The notes under the pieces are model-generated. The model did no database searches and was not told the origin of the DNA. It worked only from the letters and a program-made list of their open reading frames with translations. A stretch of DNA of 64,000 nt from the NCBI GenBank assembly GCA_027459485.1, contig DAIDIG010000001.1, forward strand, positions 507,989-571,988. The letters are read 5' to 3'. Positions 17,509-26,130 of this stretch are shown in pieces. A program made the position numbers and the translations under genes. The DNA comes from Bdellovibrionales bacterium (GTDB lineage Bacteria > Bdellovibrionota > Bdellovibrionia > Bdellovibrionales > UBA1609). Numbering within the stretch: the first letter of the stretch is position 1; each line of letters opens with the position of its first letter.

Positions 17509-18098
17509 ATAAAATTAAATTCGCGGTTTTGCTGTCCGGTCTGATTGGAGTCATCGCAAGCGCCAGCGTGATAACTGCACCGCATGTTGATCTCAATCGC
17601 TATTTAGGCAAATGGTATGAAGTTGCGAGTATACCTCAATCTTTTCAGCGCCAATGCACAGGCAATACGACGGCTCTTTACTCTTACTCGAAAGGTGGCC
17701 GTATCAAAGTCATCAATTCATGCGATACGGCAAACGGCCGCCGGTCGGTGGCTTTGGGGCGCGCTGAAGTCGTGGATTCAATGAGTAATTCGAAACTCAA
17801 GGTGACTTTCGTGAAAATTTTTGGGCAATGGATTTTTGCCTTCGGTGGCGACTATTGGATTCTTGACGTGGCGCCCGACTATTCCTATGCGCTCGTTGGC
17901 GACCCGTCGGCAAATTATGCCTGGCTGCTGAGTCGCACTTCCAAGGTGTCTAACGCGGTCTACGTTTATGCAGAAGCGAAGTTTCGAAGCGAAGGCTACA
18001 ATACCTGCAAAATACTTACTTCTGTGCAAACGGGCGGCATTTCTGCGCGCATACCATTATGCAAACTTGTTAAAGCGGCATCCGCCGCGGAGTTCTGA
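17505..18098 (+). CDS. blc: Blc-type bacterial lipocalin
   Basis: Exported lipid-binding beta-barrel of 197 residues. A signal peptide (KFAVLLSGLIGVIASASVI) precedes the lipocalin GxW signature in RYLGKWYEVASIPQSFQR. Later motifs ILDVAPDYSYALVGDPSANYAWLLSR fit the Blc subfamily; they are quoted here as positions about 122-147. No lipobox Cys is present, so it is periplasmic and not outer-membrane-anchored like E. coli Blc. An extra C-terminal stretch of about 20 residues contains two Cys. Coupled to DUF2177 by a 4-bp overlap. Probably handles membrane lipids or lysophospholipids under light or oxidative stress. Confidence 0.9.
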   Translation: MNKIKFAVLLSGLIGVIASASVITAPHVDLNRYLGKWYEVASIPQSFQRQCTGNTTALYSYSKGGRIKVINSCDTANGRRSVALGRAEVVDSMSNSKLKVTFVKIFGQWIFAFGGDYWILDVAPDYSYALVGDPSANYAWLLSRTSKVSNAVYVYAEAKFRSEGYNTCKILTSVQTGGISARIPLCKLVKAASAAEF

Positions 18099-18202
18099 TG
18101 GCCTGGCGCCAAGGCTAAGGTCGTGGCTTTGCCGATATTTACAACATTCAAACTTCTGATACCATTGATTCGATCAACGTCAAATCAACAGGAGTGTAAA
18201 AT

Positions 18203-18451
18203 ATGACCTCAGCAAAAATTAAACTGACAGTGATGGTGAGCATATTAATGTTTGGTCTTTGTAGCTTAGCCGCGCCCATGCATCGAGAGCATCACCCTAA
18301 ACTTCGTCGCGCGATGAACATTTTAAATCGAGCAAAAGGGGTTCTACAGCACGCGGCTCACGATTTTAAAGGCCATCGAGTGGCGGCTATTCACGATATA
18401 GAGCAGGCACAGGGTGAGCTACGGCAAGCCATGCAAGTTGATCAGCATTAA
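18203..18451 (+). CDS. Small exported helical protein
   Basis: 82 residues, with a signal peptide (KLTVMVSILMFGLCSLAA). The mature part is one long amphipathic helix pair, with HPKLRRAMNILNRAKGVLQ and DFKGHRVAAIHDIEQAQ. This regular A-L-xx-A spacing with a GHR motif resembles a family of small periplasmic proteins seen in several phyla, function unknown to me. AGGAG lies eight bases before the ATG. It is about 100 bp behind the lipocalin and could share its transcript. Confidence 0.7.
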   Translation: MTSAKIKLTVMVSILMFGLCSLAAPMHREHHPKLRRAMNILNRAKGVLQHAAHDFKGHRVAAIHDIEQAQGELRQAMQVDQH

Positions 18452-18510
18452 AATTGTATCTCTAATTAAATAAAGCTGATTTTACGCAATCGACGGGAAC
18501 GATATATTTT

Positions 18511-18559
18511 GCCACTGCCGCTAGCTGCGCCCTGAGGGGCGGCAAGAGACCTTCAGTGG
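18511..18559 (+). other. Stem-loop element upstream of the GH5 gene
   Basis: GCCACTG (18511-18517) pairs with CAGTGGC (18553-18559). An inner helix CGCCC/GGGCG with a TGAG loop lies between. ATTTTT follows three bases later, so it may end the transcript of the small gene at 18203-18451, or be a leader structure for 18709. The rest of 18452-18708 shows no gene. Confidence 0.4.
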
Positions 18560-18708
18560 CAACATTTTTGGTATAGCTCGTATAGCTATTTTACACTGAA
18601 AAATCGTGCGACATCTGGTTCTCGAATTGAGTCGCTCCAAAACTATTTAAGCAGAGTTGCGCCAGGGGCGGCGGTCCCTTTTTTGCATCGGTAATATGTA
18701 AGGCATTT

Positions 18709-20364
18709 ATGGGGTATCAGATAAAGAATAAAGGCATATCTTTGTACAAAACTGTAAAATTATTTTTGCTTGCGGTGTTTCTTATTGGGACAGTGATTAC
18801 TTTCAATAACTGTTCGGTGGGGATGCGTGCCGTAACCACTAACGCTGCAAGCGACGGATCGGTTGGCAATACCGGCGCGAGCGGGATAGCAAATGGCGCA
18901 ACTAGCACAGCTCAGCGACCGAGCTATAATACGGGCAACGGCTTTTTTGTGCTTAATGGCAAGCTTTATGATCCATATGGCAACGAATTTCGAATTCGAG
19001 GTCTTGATCGAAATCACTACGACTCGAACTCTGCCGGTTGGGCCAATACAAATGCAAATACAGTTCGAATGTTTATTGAAACAAATTACGGTGCTAGTTT
19101 AAACACCCTTGCCGGAGTCGTATCGCAGCAATTGACATTCAAGCAAGTGCCCATAATCACGGCCGCCAATAGCGACGTGGCCTGTGGGGGTTACGGGGCC
19201 GGCACCTTGACCTCTGGTAATTCCGACCCCGTTCTGGCAAATTGTGTGATTCAGAACAATTGGGTCGCGGCTGCATCAACATGGACCCAATTTAATAAAG
19301 ATGCATTATTTAATTTGGTCAACGAATGGGGGCCGGCAAATAGCTCCACTTGGGCTACGACTTATGAGGCGGCTATTTCTTCGATGCGAGCTGCAGGATA
19401 CACAGGGCCGCTCGTGATCGACACCGGCGGGAGCGCGCAAGATGAAGCGGACTTGACTCAATATGCGGCCCAAGTTTTTAATAGTGATCCTGAAAAGAAT
19501 ATTGTTTTCTCCTATCACATGTACGGCGGAACTAATGATTACTCCGCGACGATCGCAAGTGTAAAGAAAGGCAATCCAACAATTGTTACGCTCAATGGCG
19601 GTGGCGTCTGCCATCCGTTCATGCCTGGAAACCCCTACAGCGGCCCCGGTTATTGCCCTAGCCAAGGCTATACAAACAATTACACTCCAACTACAGAGTA
19701 TTATATTTCGGGAGTTCAGGGCATGACACAACTTAATGGTCAACAGCCCTCGAACCAGAATAATGTGGGCGGCAGCTCCGGGTCATGGACCATCACATTA
19801 GATGTCGATAGCACTAACTGGCCGAACTACTCGGGCGGCGGCACGGTTGTTGATTACAATAATAACTATGCACTTCGTATCGCGAGACTTGCGGCTTTAT
19901 CACAAATGATTGGAGCTCCGATTATTATTGGTGAGTTCGGCCCTGGGCACAATATCGGGCCCAGCCCAACTACGGTAACGCCTAATGAAATAGTAAGCGC
20001 GGCTGAAGCAAATAACGTGGGCTGGATCGCTTGGGCATTCGACGATAATAACCTTAGCGGCCCCCAAACTAATAACGTTTGGTTTGGAATGACCTACCAA
20101 AACGGTATTTACAATGTGAGCTCCGATCTGACAATGTTTGGACAAGAGATCATCGAGGGATGCTCGAATCCGAATCCCGGTGGGTGTGGCTGCCCTGACA
20201 ATACACCCCTACCTTCGTATTCGGCCGACGTTTATCCATTTACAGCCACGGAGCCGACTGTTTACACCATTACAAGTCCGGCTACCAAATGTACGGGTAT
20301 GGCGAACCCTCAATACGATGGCTATGGACTTAAGCAACTCGCAAAATCCGCCACAATATTCTGA
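18709..20364 (+). CDS. GH5-like secreted glycosidase (cellulase/mannanase fold), probable lipoprotein
   Basis: 551 residues. The N-terminal hydrophobic segment ends in ITFNNCSVG, which is not a textbook lipobox but may be a lineage-specific one. A low-complexity Ser/Ala/Gly linker follows, then a TIM-barrel glycosidase: FRIRGLDRNHY, the acid/base Glu206 in LFNLVNEWG, HMYG, and the nucleophile Glu409 in IIIGEFGPG. A Gly/Asn/Tyr-rich insertion of about 80 residues lies before the nucleophile strand. The Cys-rich tail (GCSNPNPGGCGCP) is unusual. It probably cleaves a beta-glucan or mannan outside the cell. The substrate cannot be read from sequence. Confidence 0.78.
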   Translation: MGYQIKNKGISLYKTVKLFLLAVFLIGTVITFNNCSVGMRAVTTNAASDGSVGNTGASGIANGATSTAQRPSYNTGNGFFVLNGKLYDPYGNEFRIRGLDRNHYDSNSAGWANTNANTVRMFIETNYGASLNTLAGVVSQQLTFKQVPIITAANSDVACGGYGAGTLTSGNSDPVLANCVIQNNWVAAASTWTQFNKDALFNLVNEWGPANSSTWATTYEAAISSMRAAGYTGPLVIDTGGSAQDEADLTQYAAQVFNSDPEKNIVFSYHMYGGTNDYSATIASVKKGNPTIVTLNGGGVCHPFMPGNPYSGPGYCPSQGYTNNYTPTTEYYISGVQGMTQLNGQQPSNQNNVGGSSGSWTITLDVDSTNWPNYSGGGTVVDYNNNYALRIARLAALSQMIGAPIIIGEFGPGHNIGPSPTTVTPNEIVSAAEANNVGWIAWAFDDNNLSGPQTNNVWFGMTYQNGIYNVSSDLTMFGQEIIEGCSNPNPGGCGCPDNTPLPSYSADVYPFTATEPTVYTITSPATKCTGMANPQYDGYGLKQLAKSATIF

Positions 20365-20525
20365 GCCTTTCGGTAGCCCTTAGGTGATTTGAAAAGCTAG
20401 GAACTGGAGCCGTTCAAGCAATAGCAACTCAATCCATGACGGCGCGCCGGACGATATAGAGGCATTGCAAGCGCGGCCGTGGAGCCAGGTCTGAAAAACG
20501 CATTCAAGGCGAGGTTTTTGTTGCC

Positions 20526-20551
20526 AATAATTATACATATGTATAATTATT
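20526..20551. promoter_or_regulatory. 26-bp perfect palindrome at the TetR efflux operon head
   Basis: The 26 bases are perfectly self-complementary around 20538/20539, with core ATACATATGTAT. The right half contains TATAAT (20542-20547), a consensus -10. The palindrome ends 5 bases before the tetR-type ATG at 20557, so any transcript starting from this -10 is almost leaderless. A repressor dimer here would block RNA polymerase directly. Confidence 0.75.
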
Positions 20552-20556
20552 AAAGT

Positions 20557-21183
20557 ATGGCGAGACCTTCTCGTAACGTAGATAAACGCATGCTCGAAGT
20601 TGCTAAGCGAATCGTTTGCGAGCGCGGATGCAGCGGCATTCGCGTACGCGAAATCGCGGCTAAAGCGCACGCCAACCTTGGGATGTTTCACTATCACTTC
20701 AAAAGTAAACGCAAATTTACAAGACTGCTTTTACAAGAGTATTACGATGAGTTTTTCAGGCGCCTCTCGACAGCGGCAGGCGATGGCAATTCAGCCATTG
20801 AGCAAGTGCGTGGTGTGCTGCTGGCGGCGGCGCTGTTTGTCAGGCAAGAGCACCACTTTTATGCGGCTTTGTTAAAAGATATTCTCAACGGAAACGATGA
20901 AGTTTTAAAATTTGTCCGCGAAAACTTCCCCAAACATATTCGGTTAATGCGCGAATTGATTTTGCGCGCCCAAAAGGAGGGGGACATGGTTGACATGCCA
21001 TTCCCGCAATTGATTTCGTTTCTTATGACAAGCTTAAATTTTCCGACCCTTATTGCCCTTACTGTTGCCGACCGAAGCGGAGAAGTAAAGCGCCGCGAAC
21101 TTAAAATGAGATTGGACGATGTTGCATCTCATGCAGCGATTGAACAACGACTTGATATGGCGCTAAAGGGGGTGTCGCCATGA
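20557..21183 (+). CDS. TetR/AcrR-family repressor of the efflux operon
   Basis: 208 residues. The N-terminal helix-turn-helix has MLEVAKRIVCERGCSGIRVR and REIAAKAHANLGMFHYHF, which is canonical TetR. The C-terminal ligand domain is divergent. There is no Shine-Dalgarno, and the ATG follows a -10-like TATAAT by 9 bases. The stop overlaps the TolC-like start by 4 bp. Layout resembles E. coli cecR-ybhGFSR, with the regulator first. It probably represses its own operon through the adjacent palindrome and responds to a compound exported by the pump. Confidence 0.92.
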   Translation: MARPSRNVDKRMLEVAKRIVCERGCSGIRVREIAAKAHANLGMFHYHFKSKRKFTRLLLQEYYDEFFRRLSTAAGDGNSAIEQVRGVLLAAALFVRQEHHFYAALLKDILNGNDEVLKFVRENFPKHIRLMRELILRAQKEGDMVDMPFPQLISFLMTSLNFPTLIALTVADRSGEVKRRELKMRLDDVASHAAIEQRLDMALKGVSP

Positions 21184-22553
21184 AATTTTACGCGTTCATC
21201 GTGTATGCGACGAGTGTTATGGTTCTGGCGTGGGCGTCGGGCGTCCTCGCAGATGGATCTCGTGATATTGCGCCGACGGTTTTTAAAATGTCACTCAAAG
21301 AGGCGGAAGTAAAGGCCCTCGATAATTCCGATAAACTTAAATCACTACACGAAACGACAAGCGCGGCTGTTGAAAAATCACGGGCGCAGTTTGGTAAACT
21401 TCTCCCGCAGCTTAATGTCAGCGGATATTATCAATACGATACATATGTTCCTGATGTTTCATTAGGGGTGCCCAATATGCCGGCGATACAATTCGGCTCG
21501 CATAATAATTACGCGGCTGGACCAATACTCAGCTATACGCTGTGGGACACTGGCGCGGAGCGCGACGCCTATCGTGCGGCAAAGCTGTTGGCGGAATCTA
21601 ATAAAGATCAAGAGTTGAACGCAAGAGTCCAGGCCTTGTTCAGCGTCCGCACTTCATATTCGCGATTACAATTGGCTCTCGAAGAGCTAAATTTACTAAA
21701 CAGCTCGCTCACCCTGGCAAAGGCGCAAAATCATGATATTGAGACAAATTTTCGAGCAGGGGCAGCCAGTCGCCTCGATCTCGTTGACTCTCGGCGCGAA
21801 GTCATTAGCTATCAGCTCCAGTTTAAGCAGGAACAGTCGGAGGTAGAATCCGACTTTCAAGATCTGCTAAATTTGGTGCGAGAGCAGGCGCCAATAAACG
21901 ACGACCACCCGGGATTAGCGGGCCTGCCAGAAACAAATTTAGTTTTAGATCTTGAATCCCTCGCTCGCTCATTGGAGGCTGTAAAGCAGTGGCCGCTCAG
22001 TCCACCCGATGATAATCAGCCCGAGCTGAGAAGTTTATCCAATCTCGCGCAATCGTCGGATGAGCGGGCAAAAAGCGAATGGGCGCGGCTTTTCCCTAAG
22101 ATCGACGTATCGGCGAGCGCGATGATTCAGTATCCGAATGAAATTGTCTTACAAACAATTGAACAGAACGCCTTTACAGCGACTCTAACAATGCCGTTAT
22201 TTGACGGCAATCAAACCCGGCACCTCGTTGACTCGACCCGCAGCGATGCCGACTCCGCCCGGTTTCAGCGGGAACAAGCCAAGCGGGATCTTATGACCGA
22301 CTATGAAAAAGCGATGCGTGAACTCAAAAATCTTAAGGAGCAGCAAAAGCTCGCGACCTTAGACGTGCAAAGTTCAGGGGCGGCGGCAAAGCTCTACTAC
22401 CGTTCGTACAAAGCGGGGAAAATCAATTTCATCGACGTTCAAAGCGCTAATAATCGCGAACTTATGGCCAAGGTCAATGCCGCGAGAATAGATGCTCAAA
22501 TTTTAAATGAAATATACTTAATTGAGTCGATATCGGGAAAGGTTACACTCTAA
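21180..22553 (+). CDS. TolC-family outer-membrane efflux protein
   Basis: 457 residues with a signal peptide (MVLAWASGVLA). Two outer-membrane efflux repeats are visible: SLKEAEVKALDNSDKLKSL opens the first, and FPKIDVSASAMIQYPNE followed by TATLTMPLFDGNQ opens the second. Long coiled-coil helices rich in Leu/Glu follow each. It would form the trimeric exit duct for the ABC pump encoded downstream. The start overlaps the tetR stop (ATGA) and the stop overlaps the next start (TAATG). Confidence 0.9.
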   Translation: MKFYAFIVYATSVMVLAWASGVLADGSRDIAPTVFKMSLKEAEVKALDNSDKLKSLHETTSAAVEKSRAQFGKLLPQLNVSGYYQYDTYVPDVSLGVPNMPAIQFGSHNNYAAGPILSYTLWDTGAERDAYRAAKLLAESNKDQELNARVQALFSVRTSYSRLQLALEELNLLNSSLTLAKAQNHDIETNFRAGAASRLDLVDSRREVISYQLQFKQEQSEVESDFQDLLNLVREQAPINDDHPGLAGLPETNLVLDLESLARSLEAVKQWPLSPPDDNQPELRSLSNLAQSSDERAKSEWARLFPKIDVSASAMIQYPNEIVLQTIEQNAFTATLTMPLFDGNQTRHLVDSTRSDADSARFQREQAKRDLMTDYEKAMRELKNLKEQQKLATLDVQSSGAAAKLYYRSYKAGKINFIDVQSANNRELMAKVNAARIDAQILNEIYLIESISGKVTL

Positions 22554-23302
22554 TGAAGCCACAAACGAAAAAAATTTTAATTGCTGTAATGGCCGTAATC
22601 GCCTGCGCCATTTCCGCGAAATTTATATTTTTTAATGAATCGTTTTTGTATGCGGGCACTCTCGAGGCAACAAATGTTGATTTATCGGCGCAACTCCCCG
22701 AGACGATTGCTGAGGTGAATGTCCACGAGGGTGACCATGTCACAAAAGGCGAGATACTTGCACGTCTTTCGTGTGATGACGTCAAGGTCACATCGGACTT
22801 GGCAAATGAAAACTATGATCGCACGCTCCGGCTGTTCAAGGCGGGCACGGAATCGCAAGAGACGATGGATCTGATAAAAAGCAAAAAAGAAGATGCCGAC
22901 GTGAAAATGAGTTGGTGCGCTATTTCATCGCCCATTGATGGCACGGTTCTGAGTCGTAATCACGAGCCGGGTGAGCTCGTTACTCCCGGTACAAAACTCC
23001 TCACTCTTGCAAACATCAAAGAGATTTGGGCGTATATTTATGTTCCAGAACCCGTGATGGCGCGACTTAAAACCGGAGAGAAAGTGACGGGGTATTTGCC
23101 CGAGCTGAACAATCGCGAATTTTCGGGAACAATCATCAAAATTAACGACGAGGCGGAGTTCACGCCAAAAAACGTGCAAACAGAGTCCGAGCGTACACGA
23201 CTTATTTTTGGCGTTAAAGTGAGTTTTTTGGGATCAAATGACGGCGAAATTTTAAAGCCGGGCATGACAATAGAAGTGAAACTTCCAAACACTCATCAAT
23301 AA
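22553..23302 (+). CDS. HlyD/YbhG-type periplasmic adaptor
   Basis: 249 residues. One N-terminal membrane anchor (ILIAVMAVIACAISAKFIF) is followed by a split biotinyl-lipoyl domain (ETIAEVNVHEGDHVTKGEIL and PIDGTVLSRNHEPGELVTPG) around a very short alpha hairpin. A beta-barrel comes next, including YVPEPVMARLKTGEKV. The hairpin is much shorter than in YbhG, so reach to TolC may be limited. The start shares one base with the TolC-like stop. Confidence 0.9.
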   Translation: MKPQTKKILIAVMAVIACAISAKFIFFNESFLYAGTLEATNVDLSAQLPETIAEVNVHEGDHVTKGEILARLSCDDVKVTSDLANENYDRTLRLFKAGTESQETMDLIKSKKEDADVKMSWCAISSPIDGTVLSRNHEPGELVTPGTKLLTLANIKEIWAYIYVPEPVMARLKTGEKVTGYLPELNNREFSGTIIKINDEAEFTPKNVQTESERTRLIFGVKVSFLGSNDGEILKPGMTIEVKLPNTHQ

Positions 23303-23315
23303 ATGCAGGCCTACA

Positions 23316-24086
23316 ATGAGCGATGAGCACTATTCGATTCACGTGCGGGATGTTAAAAAAAGCTTCAAGGTGGTTTCAGCTGGTAAGCGCACGACTGTAG
23401 ATGCCTTGCGGGGCGTAAGCCTCAATTTCTCCGGCTCATATATGCACGGGGTGATCGGGCCTGAAGGGGCTGGTAAAACGACTCTACTGCGCGTGATGCT
23501 CGCCCTTCTTCATCCTCATGTAGGGATGGTCGAATATAGAAGAAACGATGAGCCGGTCGATTTCGAAGTCGTTCGGCCACTGGTCGCGTACATGCCGCAA
23601 AGTCAGAGCCTCTATCCCGATCTTTCAATTGACGAGCACCTTGATTTTTTTAGAGCTCTTTACGGGATTGACAGTAGACAATATGAGGAGCGCAAACGTG
23701 AACTCTTACATATCACACGCTTGACCGAATTTGTTAAAAGGCCAGCGGGTAAACTCTCGGGCGGGATGTATAAAAAGTTAGGGCTAATGTGCGCACTCCT
23801 TCGTTCGCCGCGCATTGTGCTTCTTGATGAGCCCACCAATGGGGTAGATCCGATCAGTCGGCGTGAGTTTTGGGAGCTCCTCTATCGTCTGGTTGATCAA
23901 AAAATATTAATTATTGTTACGACGGCCTACATGGATGAAGCCGAGCGCTGCGGTGACGTGCACCTTATAGAACAAGGACGCGTGATCGCTGATGGCCCTC
24001 CGCGGGCGCTACTCGAATCTGAGGGTGTGCGAACGTTTGACGAATTGTTTTTGCGGAGGTCCAAAGAAACAAATGGAGCCATATGA
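23316..24086 (+). CDS. ABC transporter ATPase, first half of a YbhF-like pair
   Basis: 256 residues. Walker A is GPEGAGKTT, signature LSGGMYKK, Walker B IVLLDEPTNGVDP. The switch His is missing: VTTAYMDEAE has Ala where VTTHYMDEAE is expected. In E. coli YbhF two ATPase halves are fused; here they are separate genes with a 4-bp overlap. The missing His, with the LPGG signature of its partner, makes one composite ATP site degenerate. It starts 13 bp after the adaptor gene. Confidence 0.93.
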   Translation: MSDEHYSIHVRDVKKSFKVVSAGKRTTVDALRGVSLNFSGSYMHGVIGPEGAGKTTLLRVMLALLHPHVGMVEYRRNDEPVDFEVVRPLVAYMPQSQSLYPDLSIDEHLDFFRALYGIDSRQYEERKRELLHITRLTEFVKRPAGKLSGGMYKKLGLMCALLRSPRIVLLDEPTNGVDPISRREFWELLYRLVDQKILIIVTTAYMDEAERCGDVHLIEQGRVIADGPPRALLESEGVRTFDELFLRRSKETNGAI

Positions 24087-25027
24087 GTGATGCGGTCACC
24101 GTAACAAAGTTAACAGTCAAATTCGGTGATTTTTTTGCCGTGAAAAATGTTTCGTTCGCAGTGGGGAAAGGTGAAATTTTCGGATTTCTAGGTGCAAACG
24201 GGGCCGGCAAAACCACGACTATTCGGGTTCTCTGTGGGCTGCTACAGCCGACGGAGGGTTCTGTGCGGGTCGGCGGATATGGCTTTGCGGACGGCGAGCT
24301 TCTCATGAAGTCGAAAGTTGGCTATATGTCGCAAAAGTTCACGCTATATAACGACCTGACCGTCAAAGAAAATCTGGATTTTACCGCGAGTCTGAGAAAA
24401 CTTGACGCTAACTTTTATCATAAACAACGGGATGACTTATTTAAACTCATTTCATTTGACTATGCGCTTGACTCCAAAGTTGCGGATTTACCGGGAGGGA
24501 TCAAACAACAGGTTTCATTGACGTCGGCGCTTCTACACAATCCAGAGATTGTTTTTTTAGATGAACCGACAGCTGGTGTGACACCTGCTGCGCGACACCG
24601 ATTTTGGGCGCTCATCCGACGAATTGCGGGTTTGGGTAAAACTGTGATTGTGACGACTCACTATATGGACGAGGCCGAACAATGCGGGCGAATCGCGCTC
24701 ATGCGCACGGGTGAGCTCATCGCTCTGGATACTCCCGACGGACTGAAGAAAGCGACATTTCCGATGCCAATGTTTGAATTCGAACCCAAGGCGCGAGCGC
24801 TTACATTTTCAGAGATTTCAAGACTACAAAAGCACGCGGCGTTTTCTTTTTTTGAACCTTATGGCCTAAGATTTCATGCTTCGATCCAATCGCTCGAACA
24901 ATGGCGACAGCAACGAATCGAGTTCGAGCGACAGTTCATTATACGTGAAATTCAACCCTCACTTGAAGATGTATTCATTCGCTGCGTAGAAGGCCCGATT
25001 GCTCCCGAGTTGGAGGGGCGCGCATGA
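24083..25027 (+). CDS. ABC transporter ATPase, second half of a YbhF-like pair
   Basis: 314 residues. Walker A is GANGAGKTT, Walker B IVFLDEPTAGVTP, and the H-loop VTTHYMDEAEQC is intact. The signature reads LPGGIKQQ instead of LSGGxxQ. With the preceding ATPase, which has a canonical signature but no H-loop His, this predicts one working and one degenerate ATP site. The C-terminal extension of about 90 residues ends with QPSLEDVFIRC, usual for drug-export ATPases. The ATGA overlap couples it to the first permease. Confidence 0.93.
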   Translation: MSDAVTVTKLTVKFGDFFAVKNVSFAVGKGEIFGFLGANGAGKTTTIRVLCGLLQPTEGSVRVGGYGFADGELLMKSKVGYMSQKFTLYNDLTVKENLDFTASLRKLDANFYHKQRDDLFKLISFDYALDSKVADLPGGIKQQVSLTSALLHNPEIVFLDEPTAGVTPAARHRFWALIRRIAGLGKTVIVTTHYMDEAEQCGRIALMRTGELIALDTPDGLKKATFPMPMFEFEPKARALTFSEISRLQKHAAFSFFEPYGLRFHASIQSLEQWRQQRIEFERQFIIREIQPSLEDVFIRCVEGPIAPELEGRA

Positions 25028-26130
25028 ACTGGGAGCGTGCTTACGCGATCGCGAAAAAAGAGGCTTTTCATATCTTGCGCGATCCGTTCACGCTTGCGCT
25101 CAGTATTGCGATGCCGATTTTTCTTGTTGTGATTTACGGGATAGCCATTCACTTTAATGTACGGAATATCCATCTGTCGATTAGTGACTCCGACCGCACT
25201 CAAATGTCTCAGCGTCTCATTGATACGTTCGGGAGCTCAAAATATTTTATAAATCGAAACGTGATTACTCCGCGCGATGTTGAGACCGATGTTGAATCTG
25301 AGAAGGCGCGGGCGGGGATGATTATCCCGCCGGATTTTCAGAAAAATCTACTCAATGGCCGCTCAGCTAATGTTCAAGTTTTGGTGGATGGCGCTGACGA
25401 CTCAACAGTCGGGCCTGTTGTAAGTTACGTGGGTGCGATTCAACAAATAGCCGCAATGAAGCTCGTTCATTTCGATCCACCGTCGCCCTATGATCTTCGT
25501 ACAAGATTTTTGTTTAATCCGGAGCTAAACAGCCGCTGGTTTGTTGTGCCGGGTCTGACGGTCGTGGTCATGTCAATTCTATCAATTCTTCTCACATCGC
25601 TCACTGTCGCGCGCGAGTGGGAAAATGGGTCCATGGAACTTCTTCTGTCAACGCCCGTTCGGCCCATTGAAATTATTGTCGGCAAACTTGCGCCATACGG
25701 TATCTTGGGTCTAATTGCCGTAGCGCTGGTGTTTATTATCGCGCGGACATTTTTCGGTGTGCCATTTGTTGGGAATCCGATTTTATTTAGCGCGGGATGT
25801 CTTCTTTTTTTGATTACCTATCTTGCACAGGGGCTTCTTATTTCTGTCTTGGCGCGTAATCAGCAAGTGGCGATGCAGTTTGCGATGATGACGGGATTTT
25901 TGCCATCGAATCTTTTGTCCGGATTTGTGTTTCCGATTGCTAGTATGCCAATTTTTTTTCGTTACTTTACCATGATTTTTCCGGCTCGGTGGTTCATGCA
26001 AATTTCACGCGACACGTTTTTAAAAGGCTCCGGGTTATTCCAGCTATTGGGAAGTTTTTTCGCGCTGACAATGATTTGCTTATGGATGGTAAGCCGGGCG
26101 CGGGCAAAGTTCAAAAGGGATCTTGAATAA
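25024..26130 (+). CDS. ABC-2 type permease (YbhS-like)
   Basis: 368 residues. The first membrane helix (FTLALSIAMPIFLVVIYGIA) is followed by a large periplasmic domain and then five helices, including VVPGLTVVVMSILSILLTS. EWENGSMELLLSTPVRPIEI matches the YbhS/YhhJ drug-export permease motif. It pairs with the next permease to form the transmembrane channel of a tripartite efflux pump. It overlaps the preceding gene by 4 bp and the next by 1 bp. Confidence 0.92.
   Translation: MNWERAYAIAKKEAFHILRDPFTLALSIAMPIFLVVIYGIAIHFNVRNIHLSISDSDRTQMSQRLIDTFGSSKYFINRNVITPRDVETDVESEKARAGMIIPPDFQKNLLNGRSANVQVLVDGADDSTVGPVVSYVGAIQQIAAMKLVHFDPPSPYDLRTRFLFNPELNSRWFVVPGLTVVVMSILSILLTSLTVAREWENGSMELLLSTPVRPIEIIVGKLAPYGILGLIAVALVFIIARTFFGVPFVGNPILFSAGCLLFLITYLAQGLLISVLARNQQVAMQFAMMTGFLPSNLLSGFVFPIASMPIFFRYFTMIFPARWFMQISRDTFLKGSGLFQLLGSFFALTMICLWMVSRARAKFKRDLE

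Noticed and set aside
18511..18559. Cobalamin riboswitch upstream of the GH5 gene, prompted by GCCACTG and GAGACC
   Set aside because: The conserved B12 box and core order are absent; the fragments are part of a simple stem-loop.
20380..20697. Minus-strand 105-codon frame upstream of the TetR gene
   Set aside because: Runs antisense through the palindrome and TetR helix-turn-helix, with no motif or ribosome site.
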